Notes: generated from the sequence alone by a model not told the origin. A stretch of DNA of 64,000 nucleotides from Cordia subcordata (GCA_028554755.1 JAPTOF010000006.1:14507001-14571000), one strand, 5' to 3'; counted from the first letter of the stretch, positions 12,430 through 24,091 are shown. Program-made: numbers and translations.

Positions 12430-13644
12430 ATGGATAGCTCAAATCCTTCATTTTCATCGACACTGCTTGATGCAATTTATAAATCCATTGATGAAGGAGA
12501 TGAGCAGAAGCTGGTGTTTTACAGAGAAACCATGAGGAAAAAGCCAAAAGGGTTTGCTTCAAACTTGAAAGACAGTGTTTGCTTCAAAGATGAGGCAGAG
12601 ATGGAAGAGTTTCAAAGGGTTTGCATGATAGAGAAGTGGATGGAGAAGAAGGAAAGCCAAAAGGGTGTTGTTAGAAGAAGATCTTTAGCAGATTTTGTGC
12701 CAAAAGTAAAAGATAATCCTGAAATTTTCTTCTCAAACTCAAGTTTGAGTTCTTCAGATTCAACTTCTGAAGTTGAATCTGTTCATGGAGTTTCATCTTC
12801 ATCATCATCATCATCTTCATCAACTTCATCATCATCATCAAGGTCTTCTTGCTATTTTCTGCAAAGGCCTAAGCCGATAAGGACCAGCTTAAAAGCTCAG
12901 GAAGAAAAGCCAAACCAACTTGGGAAACAGTTTAACATGCATCCTGATGATTATGGCTTGCAGCAAAAGCCAAAGCATGAAACCAAATCTGTGAAGTCCA
13001 CAAAATCAAGAGCTTTGAAGATCTATGGCGATTTGAAGAAGGCTAAGCAGCCTATATCTCCTGGTGGCAAACTTGCAAGCTTCTTGAACTCTCTTTTCAC
13101 TTCAGGAAACACCAAGAAGGCAAATAAAAGTTCTTCAGAAAGAAAATCCAAGTCCGCAAATGCATCAACCTGTTCATCAGCTTCTTCGTTTTCCAGGTCA
13201 TGCTTAAGCAAAACTCCATCTTCGAGAGGAAAATTACCAAGCAATGGCATGAAAAGATCGGTCAGGTTTTACCCTGTGAGCGTCATCGTTGATGAAGATT
13301 GTCAACCTTGTGGACATAAAAACTTGCATGAAGAAAAACCAAGCATGGAGGGTGTCAAAGACATGAGAAATACCTCCATTAACGAAAAGCTTAAGTTTCA
13401 TATGGAGAAAAATGCAAGAGATTTGTTGAGAAACTATCATTTGAGAACAACCCATGTTGATGATGATGATGAAGATGATGATGTTGATGATGATGATGCA
13501 AGTTATGCTAGCTCTGATCTATTTGAGCTAGACAATCTTTCTGCCATTGGCATGGATCATCAAAGGTATCGAGAAGAATTGCCTGTTTACGAAACAACCC
13601 ATCTCGATACAAATCGAGCTATTGCAAACCGCATGATTTTGTAA
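12430..13644 (+). CDS. BG1: BIG GRAIN 1-like protein
   Basis: An intact single-exon gene of 404 codons. The N-terminus SFSSTLLDAIYKSIDE is the family signature. It is followed by a basic, coiled-coil-prone stretch around residues 30-80, RRRSLADFVPK at about 82-92, and a serine run at 122-137. A long Ser/Lys-rich middle follows, then RSVRFYPVSVIV near 280 and an acidic D/E run at 344-356. The conserved tail has SDLFELDNL at 362-370, ELPVYETT at 383-390 and NRAIANRMIL at the end. The rice founder protein associates with the plasma membrane and promotes auxin transport and response, affecting organ size; the biochemical function is unknown and no catalytic domain is seen. The start ATG sits in attgccATGG and nothing upstream extends the family match. 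The Ser run (TCA/TCT) and Asp run (GAT) are microsatellite-like and probably length-variable. Confidence 0.93.
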   Translation: MDSSNPSFSSTLLDAIYKSIDEGDEQKLVFYRETMRKKPKGFASNLKDSVCFKDEAEMEEFQRVCMIEKWMEKKESQKGVVRRRSLADFVPKVKDNPEIFFSNSSLSSSDSTSEVESVHGVSSSSSSSSSSTSSSSSRSSCYFLQRPKPIRTSLKAQEEKPNQLGKQFNMHPDDYGLQQKPKHETKSVKSTKSRALKIYGDLKKAKQPISPGGKLASFLNSLFTSGNTKKANKSSSERKSKSANASTCSSASSFSRSCLSKTPSSRGKLPSNGMKRSVRFYPVSVIVDEDCQPCGHKNLHEEKPSMEGVKDMRNTSINEKLKFHMEKNARDLLRNYHLRTTHVDDDDEDDDVDDDDASYASSDLFELDNLSAIGMDHQRYREELPVYETTHLDTNRAIANRMIL

Positions 13645-13795
13645 TTTTTTTCTTTTTTTTTTTGGCACCTAAGAGAATTATATATATGTTTAATTACTTA
13701 TTGGTTTGGGGGTTTTAATTACTTCATGAGAAATGAAATTTCTCTGTTAAAATTGTTCAATTTTAGCTCTTTCTTTTTTCTTTTTGTGTTTAAAA

Positions 13796-13907
13796 GGGTG
13801 TTTGGCTTTGCTTATTTTAAGTGCTTATAAACAGTTAAAAAATATTTTTTTATATATTTTTATTATTTAAGTATTTATAAACATCAAATAAACAAAGTCA
13901 AGCACCC
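13796..13907. mobile_element. Short MITE 150 bp downstream of the BG1-like gene
   Basis: Ends gggtgtttggctttg and caaagtcaagcaccc are inverted repeats with 13 of 15 matches around a 112-bp AT-rich core. It lies about 150 bp past the BG1-like stop codon, possibly in or near the 3' UTR. Confidence 0.7.
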
Positions 13908-16190
13908 TCTAAGTTAATATTGCTGTTGTTTGCTTTTTATTTTTTCATACTGTAGAGATTGGCCCAAAAAAAAAAAAAGATAGATTATGTGTGTACAGGG
14001 GAAAGTAAAGATGAACAAAACTAAAGATACTGAGATCGCATTCACACGCGAAGATGATTAGGCAGAGAGACGACTCTTTAGGCTTTTCACGTCCCTCTTG
14101 TTTTTGTGGGGTCGCGTTTTGCTTCACCATGGCTACCATCAATCTCTTTTTAATTTTTTTTTTTTTTGGTCAAATAGGTAGCATCAGTCAACGTACCACA
14201 AAATCTATCGTGTTATTCGCTTGTGCAAATTACCTGGCTAACTACGATACTAATCTGATTCACTGGTCTATTAGTGTTCGATGAAGCCCTGGATTGGAGA
14301 TTCTAGCCAATGGTCGAAAAGGAGTAATTTCTGTTGAGAATATTTTAGTATAACCGACTTTAAATTTTTTTTTAAGTAGAAAATAAAAAATTTATCATGT
14401 TTAAAAAGACTTGGAGATTTTATCAGTCAAGAGTAATTCTTTTACACTAAATGTAAATGATCATGAGCCCAAAAATCTTGGCAGTTCAATACAACTTCAA
14501 AAAGAATCATCCATTAGACGTCAAATCTCTTAATATAGAAAAGGCTTGCATATATTAAGATTAAAATAAGAAAGGTGAAACGTTACTCGAGAAAAATATA
14601 ATATACCGGGACACAAGTAGGTTGCATGGAATTTTTTCTTTTTTAACTTTTGAAAGTGGGAGGTAGAAAAGGGGTTGAATATATCGGGATGGTGAAGGGA
14701 AAGGTTAAGAGAGAATAAATCCAAGATAGATGGTGGTCTCCAAAAGCACAGGACAAGGAAATCTATTGTTAGATCTTTTGTTGGGGTTGTGACAGATTAG
14801 TCCTTTTGCCATGCTTTTGGAACGAAACGACAAACTGTTATCCAATGAGTCTACTGTTTCCAGGGGGTCGTATTTTTTCAAAAAAGTAAGTGGAATGTTT
14901 TGTATTTTTTTTCCTCGTTTTTCATGCTAATATTAATCATGCATGCACCTCACACACACATGTATATTATTCTTTGTAATTTTATTAATTTATAATTTAT
15001 AATTATTAAATTATTATCGTGATATTATTATATCAGAACCTAATTCATTCAGTTTTTGGCGAACACTGCTAATTTGGTATTAAAACCAAAAGTATGCACC
15101 TACTAGTTGAAAATTATCTCTCTTTTTTATAATTTTTTTCATTTTATATGTACATTACAGAGTCAAGTTAGAATAATTCTGTCTATTGTATCATGAATTA
15201 GATAAGAAAATCTGAATGGGTTTGAATTTGAATGTCCAAATTGTCAGCATATATTTGTTAGTTTTTTATCAATTAGTGTCAAGTAGCTTAAGTTTTTGCA
15301 ACTTACCATATGTAAAAGATAATGAGCTTATTTTGCAGCATCTCTTATACTGTGCGGACTATGCACCCAATTAATGCTGTACACTGAACTGCGTGCAAAC
15401 AATATACGCGTTTATAATTTTTATATTATATATTTATAATTTTTATATTATACGTTCGTAATTTTTAATTATTTACAAATTTTATATTATATATTTTTAA
15501 TTTTAATATTTTATATCCAAAGTTTTTAATTGTTTACGATACTTATACGATATGTTAATAAATTTAATTATTCATTACTTTTACACTATATATTGAAAAG
15601 TTTTACATTATAAGTTTATAATTGATAAATTACCTATTCACAACTCTTTAAGTATGTTCACAGCTTCTGTTAAATTTTATATTTCATGAATTTTATATCA
15701 TATTTACAACTTTCGTACTGTATATTGGCATAATTGTATTTTATGTCCACAACACTTATATTATGTGTTCATATAATACACACTGCATTTTTGCAGAACT
15801 TTATTATATGTTCGTATGTTCAGAAAACGATAAGATTGATTCAAGCAAAATATCAAACACTTTAGCTGCATTATTTTTTCAGTGGAGCATTAGCTTTCGC
15901 GTTATAAGATTTCTTACCAATTCCTTACGCACTTCCTCATCATCATCCTTAACATCCCAATCCTTCTAAACAAATTCTTTCACAATTGTGGCAGCAGTTA
16001 AAGCATATTTATACACATACCTCATATATATGTACTGTCTATACACATGAATAACATATAAGCATATATACACACACATCTCATTTAGTGGGGAGAGTGA
16101 TAAAGAGGAGGGAAAAAAAAATAAAGAGAGACACAAAAGCTAAAACTATATACACGTGTGCGTACACGCAACTGATATATACACTTACAC
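13908..16190. other. Gene-free AT-rich stretch
   Basis: No supported gene. 15400-15780 is extremely AT-rich and consists of degenerate tandem phrases such as 'tttataatttttatatta'. The same phrase class occurs near 7320-7500, 25380-25510 and 62370-62670, suggesting an old dispersed repeat. Confidence 0.5.
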
Positions 16191-16193
16191 ATG

Positions 16194-16310
16194 TATATAA
16201 ACTCACAGATCTAGCAGATTGGCGGAAAGGGAAGGAAAAGAGAAAGAAAAAAGCATGAGACCGTTGAGCAAATGTGTAGCTGCTTCTTTTTTTTTTTTTT
16301 CGGTTTTTGA
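16194..16310 (+). promoter_or_regulatory. Promoter-like segment with TATA box and short ORF
   Basis: TATATAAA at 16194-16201 is followed about 30 bp on by a purine-rich leader and an ATG at 16255. The frame reads MRPLSKCVAAS, enters a run of T and stops after about 19 codons. A G-box-like acacgtgtg lies 40 bp upstream of the TATA box. It could be the 5' end of a truncated gene or a fortuitous match. Confidence 0.25.
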
Positions 16311-16479
16311 GTAGGCGTGTCTTATAAATGCCAAGTGGTGTATAGTATTATTTAGGTGTACAATGGATAGGGTGTATGATAAAATTTGCCTAGCAGTGTT
16401 ATTTTGGTGATTCTAAATATTTTTTTATGGTAAATAACTTATTTGGTGCCTGTGTTCATAGTTAAGCTCTCATCTTTAG

Positions 16480-17045
16480 TAGGGGTAGAAATATCTCGTC
16501 CGTATTTGAACCCGCATCTACATTCATATCCGAACGGATAGGAAAATTGTAAATTTCCGGATATGGATATATAACGGTATTCGCTACCCGAACTCTTTTC
16601 GGATTTTCAGACTAAATAGTGGATAGCATTTTCCTATCTGAGTGGATATCGAATTATCCGCTTTTTTTTTTCTAAATTAAAAAAATATACTAAATTAACT
16701 TAGACCTCCCTCAGTCTTTTAACCTCAACCCTCACTCCCTCTAACTGCTAAATTAGCTATATATCTGTTAACTTTTATAACTAAATTTTTGCTTTCTTAA
16801 AGCTGAATTTTTTTTGTTTCCAAGTGTTATATGTTCTGTCATGTGTTATTAGAGTACGTCTCTCTGGTTGCCATACTAAATTCAAAAAATCCTAATAAAA
16901 GAATCATGAATTCTAGTGGATACAATTTTTTTTGAAAAGTCATTGCAAATACAATTTTTTGCTAATGTTAGGAATAAAACTTTTTTGTTTTTATTAAAAA
17001 AATTTGAAAATTCGTATCCAAAATATTCGCTATCCAAAAATTCTA
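16480..17045 (+). mobile_element. Truncated hAT-like element (relative of 27802-28645)
   Basis: It starts taggggtagaaatatc, close to the left end of the element at 27802. It shares its internal phrases of repeated 'atccgaacggatagg' and 'ttcggatatcc' type and the late segment 'tgaaaattcgtatccaaaatattcgc'. The matching right terminus (cccacccct) is missing, so the copy is truncated. Confidence 0.6.
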
Positions 17046-17284
17046 GCTTTGGTTGAACTCCAAATAATATACGCCTATATTAGTCAATCAACTAGATCCT
17101 CAATTTGTCAATTAACCCCATTGGCAGGATTCCATGCACGAATATATGCCCCCCAATTGTATGCAAAAGTAAGACGAGGATGGGATCATCTTGCCATCTA
17201 ATAAACTGGTAATATTCTTATCCAATCTCCAGGAATTAATCCAAGCACATGAACCTTTGGATATATGTGTCTACGTATTTATGT

Positions 17285-17310
17285 AGATATATATATATAT
17301 ATATATATAG
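17285..17310. repeat. (TA)n microsatellite
   Basis: About 12 TA units. Confidence 0.95.
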
Positions 17311-17859
17311 ATGTATACATGTACATATATACTAGTGTGACACTCGTACGATGCACGGAGAGCAATATATATGATTGAATATATTAAAACTATAGAGTTT
17401 TTGCATCTTACTAAATAGTTATTGAAATAATTATATACTATGGAACTAATAAAACAATGATAATATATATAAAAAAAGGGCATCATATTAATTAAATTAA
17501 AATATTTAATACAAGAATGAAACTAAATAAATGATGAAAAACAAAAAAAAAAAATGATTTAAGAATGGGCATATTTAATTAATTGATAAGTAATTATGAA
17601 AAGTTTGTCAAATAGAGCACTACTTGGCAGTACGAAATTACAACTTATTTTGCTTTATTTTATAGTATATACATACATATATATATATGTATATATGATC
17701 AAGCATATTGTTATGTTATTTCATTTTTTTCACTTCACTTTAAGGCCAATACTCCATTGTGAAAATTAAATCTGGAAAATGTCTAACTTATTCCAGTATA
17801 ATATTGGAAGCAATCTCACGTGATAGATTTTGAGAACAAAGCTTATTAATTGTATTTGT

Positions 17860-18400
17860 TAAGAATTCCCAAGGTTCCATTATAAAAGTTAATTGGTTAA
17901 TATGAAGAGTAGTCCAAAAACTTTTATCGTGATCTTGAATCTTGAGAATTGCCGATGTGAAACTTTTTATATGTTGTTTTCACATATGAAGAGTAGCCCA
18001 GGACCTTGTATGATGATCTTGATGTGCACAATGAATGAATTTGAAGGGTGGATCTACCGCGTGAATTAATGTGTACAACGAATGAACTTGAAGGGTCACA
18101 TGTGTACCTCCTGGTGTGCACAATGAACAATGAATGAACTCGAAGGATGGATAGGCCACCACGTGAACTGATGTACACAATGAATGAACTTAAAAGGTCA
18201 TACATGTATGATATGCGTAGCACGAGAGCTGGGCTTTTTTTTTATATGTATATGAAGTTAAGAATTTTAGAGGTTCATCATAAAAACCAATTGATTAATA
18301 TGAGAAGTAGTCAGAACCTTATATAGTGATCTTAAATATTGAAACTTTTTGATGTGGGACTTTTTATGTGTTGTAACAGTACTTATATTGTTTCTTAGAG
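17860..18400. repeat. Nested direct repeats, about 115-bp tandem units inside a larger duplication
   Basis: The phrase 'acaatgaatgaacttgaagggt' recurs four times between 18030 and 18195 in two larger imperfect units of about 115 bp. On both sides lie copies of a phrase containing 'aattggttaatatgaagagtagtc', 'gtgatcttgaat' and 'gaaactttttatatgttg', near 17890-17980 and 18270-18380. This looks like expansion of a repeat between two direct copies, probably TE-derived. Confidence 0.65.
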
Positions 18401-18644
18401 TGAAATTTAATATCAGACTTTATATTTAGAAGCAATTTCCAAATTCCGTGACCAAGAATAAAGATCTAGGCCAATAGTTAGAGACCTCATCTATGTAAAA
18501 CCCTCAAAACTAGCTTGATTAACAAGAAAACTTGAAAATTTAATATATTATAATTGTTTAAATTAAACCAAAGCTTAGAACATGAACACATTGCATTAAA
18601 TTTAACTCCCAAATAAATTTTGACCCTATTGTTCTTAACGAAAA

Positions 18645-18820
18645 CTCATTAAGGATCGTGTTTAAATGTTGTTAATACGAATCTCAGGAATACTGCATGC
18701 ACTAGGAAGATGTATTTGTAGATGTATTTGTGTGTTAGTGTAAACTAATTAAGGATCGTGTTTAAATGTTGTTAAGACGAATCTCATGCATTAGGAGATG
18801 TATTTGTGTGTTAGTGTGTG
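18645..18820. repeat. Tandem duplication, period about 95 bp
   Basis: 'attaaggatcgtgtttaaatg' followed by 'ttgttaa-acgaatctca' and 'agatgtatttgtgtgttag' appears twice in the same order, with a small deletion in the second copy. Confidence 0.8.
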
Positions 18821-18852
18821 TATGTATACAACGAGTTAATATTGTTACATAT

Positions 18853-19009
18853 TGTAACGACCTAGGCCCAATTAGGGACCTGCCACCACACTTAAATTTA
18901 ACCAACTGGCTCAAAATGTTTAAGTTGGTGATGACTGTACCAGTGAACTTAAATCATTATAAAGTGCACACAAATCTCATAAAGAACCGATGTAGAATAG
19001 GGTGTTACA
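18853..19009 (-). mobile_element. TRIM-like solo LTR, 157 bp
   Basis: On the minus strand the element starts TGTAACACCCTATTC and ends with TAGGTCGTTACA. It therefore begins TG, ends CA and has terminal inverted repeats. The 5-bp target duplication CATAT is exact (18848-18852 and 19010-19014). TGTAACACCC with a following 'acatcggtt' is a widespread start of short plant LTRs. No 5S-like domain of the Cassandra TRIM is seen. Orientation is inferred from that start sequence. Confidence 0.8.
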
Positions 19010-19420
19010 CATATGATATAAATCCATCTGGAAATATAATTATGAATCCTCACATGCAATAGTTTTGGGTGTTTGAAGAAAAAGTATTCCCCTTTAATTC
19101 CAAATTTCTCTATTAGCGATGTTAACAAGAAGCTGGACCACATAATCATGACAGTTTAATATGCTAATCAATTAATGATTTCGCATGTTTAGTTATTTCG
19201 TCTCGAAAGAAACACTAATTAATTAAATTTTAGAAGCTTGATCTATAGAGAAAGAAAAGGCTATCCTATGTCCTAAGGACCTAAAGTGATATAGACTTAG
19301 CAAGAAATTAAAGGCCTATGTTAAGTTTATACAAGTTATAACCCAATTGTTTAGTTTCCTAACCAAAATTAGAGTTTGGTGGCTTTTAGAACACAACGTG
19401 TTCAATGTTTAATAAGAAAA

Positions 19421-19757
19421 CACTACAAGAAAAAGAAAAAAAAAAAGGTAATAGGTGATAGTAAATATGGGCGCTGGCTTTTCTTAAATCGCCACCTATA
19501 TGTGCGATGGCTTTTTTAAACCGCCGCCTATATATAATTTTAAAAAGAAAAAACCACATCATGTTTCATCCGCAATTCGAACCTTGAACCTTCTTTATGT
19601 AGGGCTCTATAACCACACCATTCATCAATCAAGTTAAAAATACATTCATTAATTATTTGGCCTGACAATATATATATGTATTACTTAAACCCTTGCCTAT
19701 ATGATAAAACTGTCACCGTTTCCTGGTTTTTTGCAGTAAAACGACCGCCTCTATAGC
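19421..19757. mobile_element. Degenerate CACTA MITE, relative of 7745-8082
   Basis: It starts cactacaagaaaa. It shares with the 7745 element the order of internal phrases 'cttttttaaaccgccgcctatatataattt', 'atgtttcatccgcaattcgaacctt', 'ataaccacaccattcatcaatcaag' and 'tttgcagtaaaacg'. The terminal gtagtg is lost. Confidence 0.7.
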
Positions 19758-20596
19758 GAAAGCACATAACTCTTGATGTTTCTATGTTCATAATAACTAT
19801 TGATTTGGGTTGCAAGAAATTGGTAGTTGTAGGTAATTTCAAGGAGCACACTTAATGCTTTTATTGCAAATAGATGGGATTTTGAAGATATACTTGTACA
19901 GTCCTTTCTCTTCTTTAGGACTTCTTATGTAAATATTGGGTTAAGTTTAATGAAATCTTGCTTTCTCAGCCAAAAAAAAAAAAAAAAGGCTATTGATTCA
20001 AGTCTAAATGCACTAGGCCTCAAAAAGCCAAGACATGTTGAAATTGTATAGAGAAGGTTGAGCTCTAACCTACCAGTAAGAACATGTTGTTTTTCTTTTT
20101 AAAGAAACCCCCACCATAACCCAACTCCCCATTCCTCACAAAATTAAAACCCAGGTCATAATTCCGGAGAGATAATCTCAACCATATGAATTATTCTCTA
20201 ATCCCAACACGTTGGATTCAATCTCATGGTACATGCATGTTCCTAATTCACATCTTTTGGCCTTAGGGCTTGATATATTGTAGATCCAACCTTGCAAGGT
20301 GACTAGCACAAGTTTATACAACATGGCACAATAGATGTACAAAATATCTTATAGGGCATCAAAGTAAACTTTTTTCAAAATATTGGCTAAGTGCAAATGT
20401 ACATGTTATGTTTCCCAAAATATTATCAATTCTAACTGTAGAGCCAAAAGAATTTTCATCACATCATAGTTACATAGTCTTGTACTACAAAAAGAATCCA
20501 ACAATTGGGATTGCTAAACAAAAGCTAATACCATCACCCTTTACTAAATTGGCCTACTACCCTTTATAATCCAAATAGAAAAAAAAAATACAGAGC

Positions 20597-20808
20597 AAAA
20601 AATACTCAATATGTTGATACCTGGAGTCAGGTAGTCCTAATACAAGATGAACACATTTACATCACTGAGTTTGAACATGATAACAAGGTATCTGATGTAA
20701 GAAAAAATACTCTGTATGTTGATACCTGGAGTTAAGTAGTCCCAATACAAGATGAACACATATACATCACCGAGTTTGAACATGATAACAAGGTATCTGA
20801 CGTAAGAA
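20597..20808. repeat. Recent tandem duplication, period 105 bp
   Basis: Two adjacent units begin 'aaaaaatactc' and contain 'tgttgatacctggagt', 'caatacaagatgaacaca' and 'gagtttgaacatgataacaag'. They differ at only a handful of positions, so the duplication is young. Confidence 0.9.
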
Positions 20809-21420
20809 TATCAAATGTAAGGTGCACCATACTATTATGATAGATCCTATAACTCATTTGAATTGTTGCACTTACTTATACATCACATATCAATCCATAT
20901 AACTACCACTTAGAGCTATGATATAAATATTTATATTTCCACACCACACAAATAATACAACACATTAGGTCTTGTAAGCCTCTTTCTCTCATGATGAATC
21001 ATCTCCATGGACACAGGCATACGATGGCCACTAGTGACCCTACACCTTTATATGGTGAATCATCTCTCACCTACGAGGGCGTGGCTCTACATCACACTAA
21101 TATAACAAGACAATTTCACTTGTCAAATAGGGGTCACAACTCTAGGGTATCATATGCCATATGTAGCTTATCACTTTCAAGCACAAGTGGACAATGTGAC
21201 TACATATAATCCCAAATTAAAGTAACTAACATGAAACTAGAGATGACAATATCAAATAGAGCGTATAGAGTTTAATTATGATAGCTAAGGTAGCTTTTGG
21301 GAGGTGGATTAAAGGAATTTCTAACTTGCCTCAGTCCAATCTTAAACTCAACATAATACTTCTTCCTATCTTATGTTCACAAGGCTAACCCAGTCGTACA
21401 TGAAGAATATTTACAGTCAA
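20809..21420. other. Gene-free, probably transposon-derived
   Basis: 20930-21200 contains a moderately GC-richer block ('ggtcttgtaagcctctttctctcatg', 'ggccactagtgaccctacacc') with one 72-codon frame that matches no family I know. It has the look of LTR-retrotransposon non-coding DNA, but I see no terminal signature. Confidence 0.35.
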
Positions 21421-21436
21421 GAAAGAAGTTAAGCAA

Positions 21437-21439
<3 letters not shown>

Positions 21440-21485
<46 letters not shown>
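21440..21485. repeat. (AT)n microsatellite
   Basis: About 23 AT units. Confidence 0.95.
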
Positions 21486-21490
<5 letters not shown>

Positions 21491-22189
21491 ATTGTTGTCG
21501 CGCATGCAACTCATAAACATAAGCAAGCTTTTAAGTAGGGTGTACACAAGTGATTTGGACAATTTTATTACTAATTCTTTAATTGAACCAATTTTGGCTG
21601 TTTATAATTTTATGAAACCAAAACTACCAAAGTAATGAAAAAATCGATGGTTTCAGTTAGAGGGTTTTGAGCGATTTGGGTGATTTTAAAATTTGGTTAT
21701 CCATACTTAGTTATGTAAAATAGTCATATTCTAGCAATAATTTCCTATATCCTAACAATAATTATAAACCTAATAGTTCAGCCAGTTTGTTTTAGCCATG
21801 GTTTGTACTCCTAAAATCGAAAACCAAACAGCCTGCTTTTTGTCTTTAAAATTAAATCTATGACTGATTGAACCACTTTAAAAACCATTGCCTTATAGTC
21901 AATTCAATTTAGTTTGAATAATTCTTTTGGTTTTTTCGATATTATGTTGACCCCTATTTTTAAGCAATAAGTCCACAAGACATGTAACTTGTACATTTAC
22001 ATTCACTTAGCATAACTGGCCATCTCTTTTATAAATTTGATCAACATCTTCTATACACTGATATATATATTCAACACATCTACACTTCATATTACTTTAA
22101 CCATAACAAATCTTCGTGTAAAACTAAATTAAACCACCAAGTCTTGTAAATCCATGAAAGTAATTCTTTCAAATTCTAAGTTTTATGAT

Positions 22190-22192
<3 letters not shown>

Positions 22193-22220
<28 letters not shown>
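22193..22220. repeat. (AT)n microsatellite
   Basis: About 14 AT units. Confidence 0.95.
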
Positions 22221-22358
22221 CTTCTTCCAATTAATGGCAAATCAAAGTCAGGAATACATATACATAATCAATTATGTAATTCAACCCATAACGATGATAA
22301 ATATACATGCAAACACATTCATACACGCGACAACCTTACATTATAACTAACCAAATTT

Positions 22359-24091
22359 TGTTGGGATTGTATGCCCTATTAACCACTTATAAATGATGTT
22401 TACTAGATACAAGACATAATATGCTCATGATATTGTTTATATGATTAAGTTTACACATTATTCTCTCCATTGTTCATTGTTGCAATGTGTGAAGATCCAA
22501 TAATATGGGCTAATGATTTAGATATGTAGTGAGGCTGGATGCATAGTACGTCCAAGTCTAGCTTTGGTGATATTATTAACTAGTCTATACTTGAATAGTA
22601 GCATTAGATGCTCTACCTAGATAATGCTATAATGGGTGAGTCTTCTTGTCATAATGATATACCTTGATCATTGGAGAATCTTTGTAGACTTCGCTCCTAA
22701 TGCATGTGTTATGTATTAGACAGGAGAACTATGAGTATGTCTTCTAGGAATCGTACTGTCAAAGATAAAGGATAAAATACTCACAGTTTCAAAGTCACCA
22801 ATGCTCTTAATCGTGAGTATGTGTGATTGAACTGACAAAGTCAGGGTGTAACACTTTGATATATCATAGTAGATATCTCAATGTGAGTAAGTTGTACCCT
22901 GCATGTTTGGTGTTGTATTTTAATTAATTGGGACATGTATATACAACAATAGAGTATTTTTGTCCCTTGGGTTCGTTTGCCTGATCATCTCAATCAAAAT
23001 CTAGTAATATTACCCTTTTCCAGAAATATCGGTCATTTGGCTTGTAGATTGCTCCCTAAATCAAGAGATCTGTGACTAGTGGATGATTATTCTTTTAGAC
23101 TAGAAATTCTAAGGTTAAGATACAATCTTGGAGGAGATGGTACAGCTAAACGATTGGCTTTGACCACAGGTATACATAAAGGAGCATTTTGATCATTTAA
23201 CTTGGTTAGTCAAAGACAAAGGTCACTTGAGCAAGTGACAGCTTATGCGGTACCAATAATTATCCTTGGAGTACGACTTTAGTCTTCTGATGAACATAAA
23301 TCAAGGGCAAAAATGACCTTAGTGTCACCACATGATGAAGAGGGCATTTTGGTCATTTTGAGAGCCAAAAGTATTTATGTATTTTGGTCCCTTCACTAGC
23401 AATGATCCTATTTGATACAATTAACTAAGAAAGGTTAATTATGATATAAATTAGAAATTAATAAAAGATTTAATTATTTAAGTTTTTCTAATTTAACTTA
23501 TGAGCTTCTTAATGAGACGCGAACCCCAAATGAAAGATATTTATAGTGTATGAGGTGAAATAATTGGATAGTCTTATCCTAAGAAAATATTTCTTTTCTA
23601 GAAGATTTAAGGAAGATATTATTGGGAACAATAATATTCCTAGGATCTTTACTACTTTAGGGTTGCCATATACTATTTGTAGTAAGCTATTGGCACAACC
23701 TAAGGGTGCCTCATTTTGATATGTGCAATATTTTTCACATAGTACAACAAGAATAAACACTAAATTCCTTACCCTCAACTAAGCTATATTCAATTGCTTG
23801 CCCACTAAATAGCACCTTGCATTCTAGTAATAAAGGATTAGATATAGTGAAAAAGACCACTAGAAGGCTATTTAGAGACAAATAACATCCAAAAAGGCCA
23901 ACACCAACACAACCACACAATAAGGGTGACATTTCTACACTCTTTATTCTTTTCATTATTATGTGTTAAGAAAAAATGTATAATGGAATTAATATTTGCT
24001 ATCTTCTGCTGCCTTGGTTGATTTTACTGTTTTGTTTGATTTTAGAACTTGGTAATCAACATGTTTAGGCATTAATAATCCTGATCCAACA
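22359..24091 (+). mobile_element. Probable solo LTR, about 1.73 kb
   Basis: It starts TGTTGGGATTGTATGCCC and ends ...CTGATCCAACA, so it has TG/CA ends with a short inverted TGTTGG/CCAACA. Flanking pentamers are aattt and aattc, one mismatch apart. Its first kilobase is clearly homologous to the minus strand of 52195-53158, sharing the start, 'gtccaagtctag', 'caatgctcttaatc-tgagtat', 'ttagtcaaagacaaaggtcact', 'aattatcctt' and 'gcattttggtcattttgag'. No primer-binding site or gag/pol follows. Confidence 0.7.

Noticed and set aside
13023..13455. Minus-strand frames of 73-75 codons inside the BG1-like gene
   Set aside because: Antisense shadows of the conserved plus-strand coding region.
18853..19009. 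Cassandra TRIM (TGTAACACCC start)
   Set aside because: The 5S rRNA-like domain that defines Cassandra LTRs is absent.
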